Of a stretch of 64,000 nt of DNA, positions 1 to 9,844 are shown piece by piece. Source of the DNA: Burkholderiales bacterium (GTDB lineage: Bacteria > Pseudomonadota > Gammaproteobacteria > Burkholderiales > Burkholderiaceae_C). The notes beneath the pieces are model-generated. The model was not told the origin of the DNA and ran no database searches. It worked only from the letters and a program-made list of their open reading frames with translations. The stretch spans positions 37,033-101,032 of the forward strand of contig CANHVY010000006.1 in the NCBI GenBank assembly GCA_947464185.1. The letters are read 5' to 3'. The stretch's first letter is position 1; every line of letters starts with the position of its first letter. A program made the position numbers and the translations under genes.

Positions 1-350
1 AGGCGCTTCAGGCCCTCCACGTCCGGCATCACGTGCGTCTTGCCCGCCAGCCACAGGTCCGGGCACTCGTCACCGCGAGCACCGGCGTGGGCGCGGATCA
101 TCTCGCCCAGCGTCACCTCGCCCAGGGGCAGCGGCACGCGGTTCCAGGTCGCACCATGGCTGACGGGATAACGGCCGGTGTAGTAGCTCATGCGGCTGGG
201 GCCGCACACACCGCTGCTGACATAAGCCTGCGAGAAGCGCACGCCACGCGCAGCCAGGGCGTCGAGGTTCGGCGTGTGCAGGTGCGGGTGGCCGGCGCAG
301 GACAGGTGGTCCCAGCGCAGCTGGTCGGCCATGATGAAGAGGACGTTCAT
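1..350 (-). CDS. Sulfatase family protein, N-terminal part (truncated by window edge)
   Basis: Minus-strand translation from ATG at 350: MNVLFIMADQLRWDHLSCAGHPHLHTPNLDALAARGVRFSQAYVSSGVCGPSRMSYYTGRYP...; sulfatase N-terminus with C-G-P-S-R active-site signature. Confidence 0.85.
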   Translation of the reverse strand, partial: MNVLFIMADQLRWDHLSCAGHPHLHTPNLDALAARGVRFSQAYVSSGVCGPSRMSYYTGRYPVSHGATWNRVPLPLGEVTLGEMIRAHAGARGDECPDLWLAGKTHVMPDVEGLKR

Positions 351-401
351 GGGCGCGGCGCACGGGTGACGCCCATCATCAGCGTCATCACGCCACCCGG
401 G

Positions 402-1376
402 TCAATCGGCCTTGAACCCGGACGCCTTGACGACAGGCCCCCAGCGTTCGGTATCGCGCTTCATCAGGGCGGCCAGGTCGGCAGGCGTGCCGCCGACCGG
501 CTCGAGGCCGAGCTTGCCGAAGCGCTCGCGCACCTCGGCCGCCGCCAGCGCCTTGTTGATCGCTGCGTTTTGCTGACGCACGACGGCCTCGGGCGTCCTG
601 GCTGGCGCGTACACCGCGAACCAGCTCGCCCCCTCCACGCCCCGCAACCCCGACTCGGTGAAGGTGGGGACGTCGGGCAGCAGGGGGCTGCGCGCCGCAC
701 CGGAAGTGGCCAGGATGCGGGTCTTGCCCGAGCGGTGCAACTCGATCTGGTCGACCAGGGTGTCGATGGCCGAGCTCACCTGGTTGCCCACGAGTGCGTT
801 CATGAGCGGTCCGCCTCCGTTGAAGGGCACGTGGACTATGTCGAGGCCCGCCCCCCGCGCCATCATCACGCCGAAGAAGTGGGGCAGGCTGCCCGGGGCC
901 GGGCTGCCGAAGTTGGTCTTTTCGGCGTTGGCCTTGAACCACTGCAGCAGTTCGGGCACGGTCCTGGCCGGATGGCTGGCGTTCACCGACAGGCCGAACT
1001 GGAAGTTGGCCAGGTGCGCCACCGGCGCGAAGTCGGCTACGGGGTCGTAGGGCAGTTTGCTGAACACCAGCGGCGCCAGCACCGGCACGACGATCGGCGC
1101 CAACATCAGGGTGCCGCCATCGGGCGCGGCGTTCTTGAGTTGCTCCGCGGCGATTCGCCCCCCCGCGCCGGGCCTGTTCTCGACCACCACCGGCTGCCGC
1201 AGTTCGGCCGACATTCGCTCTGCGATCAGACGCGCCGCGATGTCGGCAGAGCCTCCGGGGGCGAATCCGACCAGGAGCTTGACCGGCCGGTCGCTCTGGG
1301 CGTGGGCAGCGGGCAGCAGGCTGGCAGCAGCCAGGGCGGTGAATTCGCGGCGCTTCATGGGATGTCTCCTCGGCAA
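402..1376 (-). CDS. Bug/TctC-family tripartite tricarboxylate transporter substrate-binding protein
   Basis: ORF with signal peptide and VKLLVGFAPGGSADIAARLIAE...VVVENRPGAGGRIAAEQL, typical Bug motifs. Confidence 0.9.
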   Translation of the reverse strand: MPRRHPMKRREFTALAAASLLPAAHAQSDRPVKLLVGFAPGGSADIAARLIAERMSAELRQPVVVENRPGAGGRIAAEQLKNAAPDGGTLMLAPIVVPVLAPLVFSKLPYDPVADFAPVAHLANFQFGLSVNASHPARTVPELLQWFKANAEKTNFGSPAPGSLPHFFGVMMARGAGLDIVHVPFNGGGPLMNALVGNQVSSAIDTLVDQIELHRSGKTRILATSGAARSPLLPDVPTFTESGLRGVEGASWFAVYAPARTPEAVVRQQNAAINKALAAAEVRERFGKLGLEPVGGTPADLAALMKRDTERWGPVVKASGFKAD

Positions 1377-1471
1377 AGTCTCACATCACCCGGGTTGTAC
1401 CGGGGTTGTGGAACGCAATCTAGCCGCTCAGAATGGATTGATCTAATCAACTCCTGCAAGGGTTTACACGA

Positions 1472-2005
1472 GTGTCTGACGCGCCTTCTGGCACGGCCCG
1501 CCGCCCACGCATGGCGGACCCACAGGCGCTAGGCGACCTGTTGCTGTATTGCCTGAGCCGCCTGGCCGGCGCAGCCGGCACGTCCGCCGTGCGCCTTTGC
1601 GAGGGGCGCTACGGCATCACCCGGCGTGAGTGGCGCATGCTGGCCCTGCTGGCAGAAGGCGGGGTGATGCATCCCTCCGCACTCTCCGTGCAGGCCCAGC
1701 TCGACCGGGCCCGCACCTCTCGCGCGCTGTCGGCGCTGGTAGCCAAGGGCTGGGTGCGCCGCACGGTGCAGGCCAGTGACCAGCGCTATGCCCATGTGGA
1801 GCTCACCGACAGCGGGCGGCGGCTGCACGCGCAACTCTTCCCCGAGATCGCGGCGCTCAACCGCGAGCTGCTGAGCGTGCTGTCGCCCGAGGCCATCGGC
1901 ACGCTGGAAGCCATGCTCGATCGCTTACAAATCCAAGCCGACCACCTCGCCGCCACCTGCGCCTTGCCCAAGGCGGGACGCCAGCGCGGCAGGGCGAGAC
2001 TCTGA
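1472..2005 (+). CDS. MarR-family transcriptional regulator
   Basis: wHTH: YGITRREWRMLALLAEGGVMHPSALSVQAQLDRARTSRALSALVAKGWVRR...SDQRYAHVELTDSGR. Confidence 0.85.
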   Translation: MSDAPSGTARRPRMADPQALGDLLLYCLSRLAGAAGTSAVRLCEGRYGITRREWRMLALLAEGGVMHPSALSVQAQLDRARTSRALSALVAKGWVRRTVQASDQRYAHVELTDSGRRLHAQLFPEIAALNRELLSVLSPEAIGTLEAMLDRLQIQADHLAATCALPKAGRQRGRARL

Positions 2006-2072
2006 CTCAGGAGAACCCGGAGAAGTCTGATCCCCTCCAGCGCCGCAACATCTTGGCCATCGACCAGGATCG

Positions 2073-2222
2073 ATGCATCGGTCCGTATATCTGGGCCACA
2101 CGAGTGAGGGGCACCGCCTGCACATCACCTTCACATTGCGAGGTGCGGGATCCTTGATCCGGGTGATTTCGGCACGGGATATGCACCGCAAGGAGAGAGC
2201 TGTTTATGACCAAACGCCGTAA
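2073..2222 (+). pseudogene. Truncated BrnT-like toxin C-terminus
   Basis: 49-codon ORF MHRSVYLGHTSEGHRLHITFTLRGAGSLIRVISARDMHRKERAVYDQTP*; matches the BrnT C-terminal pattern (LGHT..G..L.V.FT.R...IRVISAR.M...ER..Y); N-terminal half absent; overlaps the following antitoxin start. Confidence 0.65.
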
Positions 2223-2475
2223 GCCCATCCCCCGCTTCGGGACCGAGGGGCAGGAACGTGCGTTCTGGGAAAGCATGGGTCAGGATTCCACCGGCTTCGT
2301 CGATTGGGGCGGCGCGCAACGGGTGACACTGCCCAACCTCAAGCGTTCGACCAAGACCATCTCGCTGCGCCTGCCCCAGCACCTGCTGGACGCCGTGAAG
2401 GCCGCGGCCAACGCCCGCGACGTGCCCTATCAGTCCCTGATCAAGGTCTGGCTGCAGGAGAAGGTAGGTACTTAG
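2206..2475 (+). CDS. CopG/BrnA-type antitoxin
   Basis: KPIPRFGTEGQERAFWE...VDWGGAQRVTLPNLKRSTKTISLRLPQHLLDAVKAAANARDVPYQSLIKVWLQEKVG; classic CopG antitoxin family. Confidence 0.85.
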   Translation: MTKRRKPIPRFGTEGQERAFWESMGQDSTGFVDWGGAQRVTLPNLKRSTKTISLRLPQHLLDAVKAAANARDVPYQSLIKVWLQEKVGT

Positions 2476-4665
2476 GCGCGCTCTGGCGCCCCAGCGCTGA
2501 CCCCTTCCACCGCGACTTCAGCAGAACATGACCGTTCCACGTCCTGGGCAGCGAGCAGCCCCGCCGCTCGGTCCAATGGCACCACGGTAGCCAGCGTCGT
2601 GCCGCCTCGCGGCTGCAGGCGCGGCGGGAAGACTGCGATCTTCTGCGCCGGCGCCAGGCGCGTCTCGCGCCCGGGCTCAAGGTCGCGCTCGTTCACGCCA
2701 GCCACCGGAGCGCGCGCCACGCCGTCGACGATCTCCAGGTCCCACCACCAGCGCTTGACGGGATTACGCTCGCCGCCGCCCGTGCGGTCGTCGTGTTCAA
2801 TGAGATCACGCCGAGCTGCCGCGCTTTCGATGGCCTGCCACAGCCGTTGCTCGTACTCCACCAGGTCTTCGCTGTTGAAGGGGCAGGTCTTCATGCAGCG
2901 GCCGCAGGCCGAGCCCTTCATGTTGGTCAGCCGGTACTTGCCGCACTTCTCCACGTCCGGCTTCCAGATTTCATAGCCGTTGAAGACAGTCTTGGGGCCG
3001 TAGGGGATGGCGTTGCAAGGGCATTCGCGCGCGCACTTCAGGCACTGCGCGCAGGTGTCCTGCAGGCCGAAGTCGATGGGCTGGTCCACGGCCAGGGGCA
3101 GGTCGGTGGTGAAGACTACCGACTTCGAGCGCGGACCGATGAAGGGGTTGAGCACCAGCTCGCCAATGCGTGACAACTCGCCCAGCCCGGCCATCAGCAC
3201 GGCCGGCAGGTGCAATACCTCGGAGTGGGCGTTGGAGTGGGCGCGGGCGCCAAAGCCCATGCGCCTCACATGCGCGGCCATCAGCCCGGCAATCAACGCG
3301 CCGCGCAGGTAGGCCCGCATGGACTGCGCGCCAGAGATCCAGTCGTCGCCCGAGGCGCCCTCCATGGTCTCGAAACCCTGGTCGATCAGCATCACCACCG
3401 CAAACCGGTGGTAGGGCTCGATGGGCCGGCCTTCTACCTCGTCATGGGAATACCACATCCAGGGCTCGGCCTCGCAGATGCCCACGAAGTCCGCCCCGAG
3501 GAAGTGGCCCAGCGCCTTGATGGACTGCGCGTTGCGCAGGGGGTCTGACAGGTTCCCGCCCCAGCCCGTGGGCTGCAGCTTTTCGCGCGAGCCCTGCAGC
3601 GGCACCAGTCCCCGGATGAGCGGCGTCATCGCCAAGGCCAGCGGGTGCTTGATCGCAAAGCGGCTGCGCTCCTGCTGCGCGCGCGGGCCCAGGTCACCGG
3701 CCAGGGCGCGGGTGAACAGGTCGGCGCGCTTGGGCACGCGCTGGATGCGCGCGCGGTCGATCATCGTGGTGGGTTGCGCCACGCGGCGAATGCGCTCCAT
3801 GGGCGAGCGCCCCAGGTGCACGGGCCGCTGCGCCAGGTCATCGTCCTCGAAACCCGGCCGCGTGCCGCCCACGCCGAGCCAGGCCTCGGTGTCGGGCCAG
3901 TCCAGCGATTCGTCGGCCGCGATGGGCACATCGCAGGCGATGTCCAGATCGGTGGTGACCACGCCGATGCGAAAGCCTCGGCGCGAGAACGGCATTTGCA
4001 GCACCCCATCCACGGCGCGTGCCACGCCAGCGCGCTGGGCCAGCGCCGGCAGGTCCAGCGCGGTGTCACATGCCACATGCCACATGCCCGCGGGCCTGCC
4101 AGCCCAGCGTCCGCAGATAGCCCGCCAACACGGCTGCCACCTCGGCGCAGCGCAGGTCAGTGCGCTCGACGTTGCTGCCCCGGACCCAGGCGTCCCCCGG
4201 CTCGCCCTCTGCCGGCTCGCGGCCGAACTCGATGAGGAAGACCAGGGCGTGGGTGTGAGCAGGGGTGTCAACGGGGGTGTGGGTAGCAGCTTGCGCGGCC
4301 GTGGCAGATGCAGTGGTGGCGGTGGGCGCATAGCCACCCGCACTTCCCCGTTCGGCGAGATTCAGGCGGCAAACCCCCGCCAGCGTCGCGTCCAGGAAAT
4401 AGACCGCGGCCTTCAGGTGCTGCTGGCGCGCCACCAGGTCATCCGGGATGGGCGCGCGGGCCGAAGCTACGGCACCGTCAAGCACAGGGGACAACAGGCG
4501 ACGGTACTCGGGAACGCTGCCTGACACCGCATGGACACCCGGACTGCAGCCCTCCCCCGGCTGCACGGCCGGTTGCGGGGGCGCTTCAGGGTCGCGCCGC
4601 AGGCGTTCGGTGGGCAACACGCCCATGTGAACGGGCCGGTCGCGGTGGGAGTGCAGGCGGGACAT
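2472..4665 (-). pseudogene. Reductive-dehalogenase-like 4Fe-4S protein, frameshifted at a 7-bp tandem repeat (possibly phase-variable)
   Basis: 5' part in frame of ORF 4066..4692 (ends ...GWQARGHVACGM*), 3' part in ORF 2472..4343 (VACDTALDLPALAQRAGV...TCAQCLKCARECPCNAIPYG...CGRCMKTCPFN); removing one CACATGC unit joins them in frame. Confidence 0.75.
4067..4087. repeat. (CACATGC)x3 tandem heptamer inside reductive-dehalogenase-like gene
   Basis: cacatgc cacatgc cacatgc read directly. Confidence 0.95.
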
Positions 4666-4769
4666 GGGCGGGGCGGGTGGACAGGACCTCAACGGTTGAG
4701 CAAGGCCCCTACAGGTGCATGGGTCTTCGTCAAGCGCGGAGTATGCGGCGCCCGCACAATCGACCCACC

Positions 4770-5597
4770 ATGACCGATCTCGTCACCCGCCGCCTGCTGG
4801 TGGACCTGCAGACACCGTTGCCGCGCCACTGGAACGGGGGCGACGCCTTCCGCACGGCGCTGTTCAACGCGCTGTCCATGAGCTTCCCCGCCGGCGAGCA
4901 GTTCTTCATCGACTCGGTCAAGCGCGGGCTGGCGCGCCTGGAAGGCCCGGCGCGCGAGCGCTTCGAGGCCGAAGCGCGGGGCTTCATCGGCCAGGAGGCG
5001 ACACACCGGCGCATCCACCAGTTGTTCAACGAGCACCTGACACGCCAGGGCCTGGTCAACCACTGGGAGCCACGCATCCACCGCCGCCTCAAGCGCCTGG
5101 AACGCCTGGCGAGCCATGAGCCGCGCGCCTGGCTGGCGGTGACCGCCGCCACCGAGCACCTCACGGCCTTGCTGTCGGAGTACCTGCTGTCGCACCCACA
5201 GGCGCTGGAAGGCGCGGAACCCCGCCTGCGAGACCTGTGGCTGTGGCATGCCAGCGAAGAGAACGAGCACCGCTGCACCGCTTTCGACCTGTACCGCGCG
5301 CTGGGCGGGAACGAAACTTGGCGGCTGCGCCTGTTCCGCCTGGTGAGCTGGCACTTCGCCACCGACGTGCTGCGCCAGACCCTGCACAACCTCTGGCGCG
5401 ACGGCACCTGGCGCCAGGCTGCCACCTGGTCCAGCGCCTGGCGCACCCTGTTCGGCCCGCAAGGCGTGGTGCTCACGCAATGGCGCGGGTGGCGTCGCTA
5501 CACCGCGCCCGACTTCCACCCCAGCGAAGCCGATGGCCTCAAGGCGCAGCGCTGGCTGGCCGAGCACGCGGACCTGGCGCCGCGCGTGCGGGGCTGA
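4770..5597 (+). CDS. Metal-dependent hydrolase (PF10118-like)
   Basis: MTDLVTRRLLVDLQTPLPRHWNGGDAFRTALFNALSMSFPAGEQFF...QEATHRRIHQLFN...WHASEENEHRCTAFDLY. Confidence 0.8.
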   Translation: MTDLVTRRLLVDLQTPLPRHWNGGDAFRTALFNALSMSFPAGEQFFIDSVKRGLARLEGPARERFEAEARGFIGQEATHRRIHQLFNEHLTRQGLVNHWEPRIHRRLKRLERLASHEPRAWLAVTAATEHLTALLSEYLLSHPQALEGAEPRLRDLWLWHASEENEHRCTAFDLYRALGGNETWRLRLFRLVSWHFATDVLRQTLHNLWRDGTWRQAATWSSAWRTLFGPQGVVLTQWRGWRRYTAPDFHPSEADGLKAQRWLAEHADLAPRVRG

Positions 5598-5633
5598 GCG
5601 CAAGCTGCAGCCGGCCCTTCGGGTCGCCCGGCC

Positions 5634-7004
5634 TCAGGCGCGGCTCCGCTCCACCACGGTGCGCACGTCTGCCGCCGCACCCACACTCCAGCAGGCCTCG
5701 ATCAAGGCCTGCACACGTTCCGCACCCAGCACCTCGTCGGCCTGGCCGTGGAACTTGGCCTCCAGGTCGGCATCGCTCATGGGGCGCTGCAGCGAGCCGA
5801 TGGCGTGCTCGATGAAGACATGCTCGCGCCGGCCGTCGCGCAGCACGGCGGTCACGTCCACCTGCTCTTCGCGGATGGCGTCGTCCAGCGTGGCCACCAC
5901 CTTGCGGCGCAGCGCCACCAGGGGCTCGCTGGTCACCACGGCGTCGGCGAACTCACCCTCGCCGGCGCGGCCGAACGTCAGGCCCGCGGCGCAGCCGTGG
6001 TAGATGCTGAACTTGGCCTGCAGACCGTCGGCCGGCTCCTTCTTGCCGCACAGCTCCAGCACCAGCGAGTGCACCTTCAACTCAATGCGCTCCACCTCCT
6101 CAGGCTTCACACCGCGCGCGCGCAACTGGGCGCAGGCATCGATGCCCGGGTGCACGACGATGCCGCAGGCAAAGGGCTTGTAGGCGTTGAACGAGATCTC
6201 GAAGCGCTGGCCCAGCTCGTCGGTGATCTCGCGCCAATCGTGCTTGGTGGACACCACCTGCATCAGGCCGCGCGGGGCTTCCAGCGCGCGCGGGCTGGCG
6301 GTGTAGCCGTGGCGCGCCATCAGTGCCGACATCAGCCCGACGCGCGCGGCTGCACCGGGGTGCAGCGGCTTGGTCATGGAGCCAAACTGCTCGCGCAGGC
6401 CCACGGGCTGCGAAGCGGCAATGCCCAGCGCCATCTGGGTGCGCTCCACGTCCAGGCCCATCAGGCGGGCGCAGGCCGCCGCAGCCCCCAGGGTGCCGGT
6501 GGAGCCGGTGATGTGCCAGCCGCGGTCGTAGTGCTCGGGGTACATGGCGTTGCCCACGCGGCAGGAGACGTCGATGCCCAGCACCAGAGAGTCGATGAGC
6601 GCACGGCCGCTGGCGCCCGTCACCTCTGCCAGCGCCAGCAGCGCCGAGGCCACGGGGCCGGCAGGGTGGATGATGGTCTTGAGGTGCGTGTCGTCGAAGT
6701 CGAAGGTGTGCGAGGAGATGCCGTTGACCAGCGCGGCGCTGGCCATGTCCACACGCTCGGCGCGGCCCAGCAGCGTGGCCTGCGGTGCAGGTTGCAGCAT
6801 CTGCACGGCCGCCAGCGCTGCGGCGACGGACTCGTGATGCGAGGCCCCCACGGCGCAGCCCAGCCAGTTCAGGAACGTACGGTGCGCCTCGTGGTCCACC
6901 GCGTCACTCCAGCCCCGTGACGGGTGGTTCGCGACGAACTCGGCCAGGATGCGGGTGACGGGCGGGGCGTGATGGTCGGCGGCGACCTGGGTGTTGCGGG
7001 CCAT
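5634..7004 (-). CDS. MmgE/PrpD family protein
   Basis: LNWLGCAVGASHHESVAAALAA...FDFDDTHLKTIIHPAGPVASALLALAE...FGSMTKPLHPGAAARVGLMSALMA. Confidence 0.9.
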   Translation of the reverse strand: MARNTQVAADHHAPPVTRILAEFVANHPSRGWSDAVDHEAHRTFLNWLGCAVGASHHESVAAALAAVQMLQPAPQATLLGRAERVDMASAALVNGISSHTFDFDDTHLKTIIHPAGPVASALLALAEVTGASGRALIDSLVLGIDVSCRVGNAMYPEHYDRGWHITGSTGTLGAAAACARLMGLDVERTQMALGIAASQPVGLREQFGSMTKPLHPGAAARVGLMSALMARHGYTASPRALEAPRGLMQVVSTKHDWREITDELGQRFEISFNAYKPFACGIVVHPGIDACAQLRARGVKPEEVERIELKVHSLVLELCGKKEPADGLQAKFSIYHGCAAGLTFGRAGEGEFADAVVTSEPLVALRRKVVATLDDAIREEQVDVTAVLRDGRREHVFIEHAIGSLQRPMSDADLEAKFHGQADEVLGAERVQALIEACWSVGAAADVRTVVERSRA

Positions 7005-7108
7005 GGGAACGGTCTCGGTCGGTCGTGGTTCAGGAGCGGGACGCACGCCTGTGAAGGCTCTTGGCGCGCCCGCGTGATCTCTGCGGTGTTGCGGCGCTCA
7101 GGCGGCGC

Positions 7109-8104
7109 TCAGGCGTCCAGGTCGATCTTGCGGTCCTTGGCCACCTTGGTCCAGCGCGCGATGTCCTCGCGGATGAACTGGCCAAAAGCGTCGGGCCTCA
7201 TCGGCCAGGGCTCCACGGCCTCGGCAGCCAGCTTGTCCTTGAGATCGCCACCGGTCAGCACCGAGCCCAGGCTCTCGTTCAGGCGCGCCACCACAGCCGC
7301 GGGCATGCCCGCGGGGCCGACCACGCCGTACCACTGCAGCGCGTCAAAGCCCTTGAAGCCGGCCTCGATCATGGTGGGCACCTCTTTCAGCGCCGGGTGA
7401 CGCGTGTTGCCGGTAACCGCCAGCGGCCGCACGCGGCCACTGCGGATGTGCGGCAGGCCAGCAGCCAGCCCCGGGAACATGGCCTGCGTCTGGCCCGCCA
7501 GCAGATCGGTGAAAGCCGGGGCGATGCCCCGGTAGGGAATGTGCACGGCGAAGGTGTCCGTGGCCTGCTTGTACAGCTCCATCGTCAGGTGCGTGAGCGA
7601 GCCCTGCCCGGCCGAGCCGTAGCTGGCGCGGCCCGGGTTCTTCTTCAGCCACTGCGTGAACTCTGCGATGGTGGACACCGGCAGGCTGGCGTTGACCACC
7701 AGCACGTTGGGTGTGGCGCCGATCATGGCCACGGGCGTGAAATCCTTGATCGGGTCGTAGGGCAGCTTGCTGCGCGTGGCCGGGCTGGTGCCGTGCGTGG
7801 CCACATAGCCCTGCAGCAGGGTGTAGCCGTCCGGCGCGGCCTTGGCCGTGGTCTGGCAGGCAATCGCTCCGCCGCCGCCGCCGATGTTTTCCACGACGAA
7901 GTTCTGGCCCAGTGCGCGGCCCCAGCGCTCGGTGACGGTGCGCCCCACGAGATCGCTGCCGCCACCAGCGGCCACGGGCACGATGTACCTGATGGAGCGG
8001 CTGGGAAAAGCCTGCGCCAGCGCGGCCGTCCACGGCGCGCCCAGGCTGCAGGCGCCCACGGCGGACAGGGCGGGCAAGGTGGTGAGGAGTCTTCTGCGTT
8101 GCAT
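7109..8104 (-). CDS. Bug-family substrate-binding protein
   Basis: FPSRSIRYIVPVAAGGGSDLVGRTVTERWGRALGQNFVVENIGGGGGAIACQT. Confidence 0.9.
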   Translation of the reverse strand: MQRRRLLTTLPALSAVGACSLGAPWTAALAQAFPSRSIRYIVPVAAGGGSDLVGRTVTERWGRALGQNFVVENIGGGGGAIACQTTAKAAPDGYTLLQGYVATHGTSPATRSKLPYDPIKDFTPVAMIGATPNVLVVNASLPVSTIAEFTQWLKKNPGRASYGSAGQGSLTHLTMELYKQATDTFAVHIPYRGIAPAFTDLLAGQTQAMFPGLAAGLPHIRSGRVRPLAVTGNTRHPALKEVPTMIEAGFKGFDALQWYGVVGPAGMPAAVVARLNESLGSVLTGGDLKDKLAAEAVEPWPMRPDAFGQFIREDIARWTKVAKDRKIDLDA

Positions 8105-8153
8105 GGGGTGTCTCCAGCGAAACGGGTGAGCGAAACGGGTGAACCAGAAAAAG

Positions 8154-8855
8154 TCAGGCTTCGAAGCCGCAGCGCTGGCGCAGCTCGGCCGTGTCAGGTG
8201 CGGTCATCATCTCGATGAAGCGGATGGCCAGCGCAGGGTGATCGGCGCGGGCGGGCACGGCCGCGGTGTAGACCGTGGCCAGCTCGAACTCGGGCGGCAA
8301 CAGGCCCACCAGGTCCACGCCCGGCGTGAACAGGATCTCGGTCACCTGCGTGCAGCCGATGGGGTGGGCGGCCGGCGAGGCGGCGAGCTCCCGCATGGCG
8401 GTGGCGCCGTTGGGAAAGGTGCGGATGCGCGGCTGCAACTCGGCGTCCAGCCCCAGCTCCCGCAGCACCTTCGCAAAGTGAATGCCGGCGGTGGCGCGCT
8501 GCGGATCCGGGAAGTGCACCACGTCGGCCGCCCGCAGCGCCGCCGCCAGGACTTCGGGCGTGGCCACCGCTGGGTGCGGCGTGCCCGTGCGCACGGCCAC
8601 ACCGGTGCGCACCCGCCCCAGCGGGGCGCGGATGTCGGGCCGCAGCAGGCCCTCGGCGATGAGCGTGCTCACGATGGCGTCGCTGGACACGAAGAGGTCG
8701 CAAGGCTCGCCCGCGGCAAAGGCCTCCTTCATCGCGCCCACGGCGCCGAAGCGGCCATCGGTCTGGGCCCCCAGCTCCTGCAGCAGGCGCGGCTGCAGCG
8801 CGGTCACGAGGCCCTGCGCAGCGCCGGCGCACAGCAGGTGGAGCGTCGTCGTCAT
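8154..8855 (-). CDS. ModA-like substrate-binding domain protein
   Basis: MTTTLHLLCAGAAQGLVTALQPRLLQELGAQTDGRFGAVGAMKEAFAAGEPCDLFVSSDAIVSTLIAEGLL...GCTQVTEILFTPGVDLVGLLPPEF. Confidence 0.75.
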   Translation of the reverse strand: MTTTLHLLCAGAAQGLVTALQPRLLQELGAQTDGRFGAVGAMKEAFAAGEPCDLFVSSDAIVSTLIAEGLLRPDIRAPLGRVRTGVAVRTGTPHPAVATPEVLAAALRAADVVHFPDPQRATAGIHFAKVLRELGLDAELQPRIRTFPNGATAMRELAASPAAHPIGCTQVTEILFTPGVDLVGLLPPEFELATVYTAAVPARADHPALAIRFIEMMTAPDTAELRQRCGFEA

Positions 8856-8860
8856 GGCCT

Positions 8861-9844
8861 TCAGTCCACCTTGATGCCGGCCGTCTTCACCAGGTTGGAC
8901 CACTTGGCGATGTCGTCGTTCAGGTACTTGGTGAACTCGTCCACGCCCATGGTCAGGGCGGCAGAGCCCTGGGCGCCCCACTGGCGGCGCAGCTCGGGGT
9001 TGGAGGTGATCTTGGAGATCTCGGCGTTCAGGCGGTTCACGATGGCCGCAGGCGTGCCCTTGGGCGCCATCACGCCCAGCCAGATGGTGGCTTCATACCC
9101 CGGCACGCCGGCCTCGGACAGCGTGGGCAGGTCCGGCATGATGGCCGAGCGCGTGCGGCCCGTGGTGGCCACGGCCTTGACCTTGCCGGCCTTCACCTGC
9201 TCCACCATGGTGGGGATGGCGTCGAACATCAGGTCCACCTGGCCGCCCAGCACGTCGGTGCGGGCCTGCGCGCTGCCCTTGTAGGGCACGTGCACGATCT
9301 TCACGCCCGCCATGGCCTTGAGCAACTCGCCAGCCATGTGGTACGGCGTGCCCGGGCCGGAAGAGGCGTAGGTCATGCCGTCCGGCTTGGCCCTGGCGGC
9401 GCGCAGCACATCGGCCACCTGCGCCGAGGGCAGGCCGGAACGGGCCACCAGCACCAGGTCGGATGCGTTGATGGGCGCCACACCCACGAAGTCACGCATC
9501 AACTGGAACGGCTTGTTCGGAATCAGCGATTCATTGACCGTGTGCGTGTTGCTCATCACCAGCAGGGTGTAGCCGTCCGGTGCGCTCTTGGCCACGGCGT
9601 CGGTGCCGATGATGGAGCCGGCGCCGGGCCGGTTCTCCACCACGAAGCTCTGGCCCAGGGCCTCCTGCAGCCGCTGCGCCACGATGCGGCCGAAGACGTC
9701 GGCCGAACCGCCCGTGGCAAAGGGCACCACCAACCTGACGGGCTTGGCGGCCGGCCACTCCTGGGCAAAGGCGGCGCCGCTTGCCAGCGCCAGGGCCGCG
9801 CTCGCCACGCAGGCGATGCGGCGGATCAGATCAACTCCGCTCAT
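8861..9844 (-). CDS. Bug-family substrate-binding protein
   Basis: WPAAKPVRLVVPFATGGSADVFGRIVAQRLQEALGQSFVVENRPGAGSIIGTDAVAKSAPDGYTLL. Confidence 0.9.
   Translation of the reverse strand: MSGVDLIRRIACVASAALALASGAAFAQEWPAAKPVRLVVPFATGGSADVFGRIVAQRLQEALGQSFVVENRPGAGSIIGTDAVAKSAPDGYTLLVMSNTHTVNESLIPNKPFQLMRDFVGVAPINASDLVLVARSGLPSAQVADVLRAARAKPDGMTYASSGPGTPYHMAGELLKAMAGVKIVHVPYKGSAQARTDVLGGQVDLMFDAIPTMVEQVKAGKVKAVATTGRTRSAIMPDLPTLSEAGVPGYEATIWLGVMAPKGTPAAIVNRLNAEISKITSNPELRRQWGAQGSAALTMGVDEFTKYLNDDIAKWSNLVKTAGIKVD

Noticed and set aside
33-1532. 499-aa plus-strand ORF antisense to the Bug and sulfatase genes
   Set aside because: R/G/A/H-rich composition without motifs; typical spurious antisense ORF in high-GC DNA, covering well-supported minus-strand genes.
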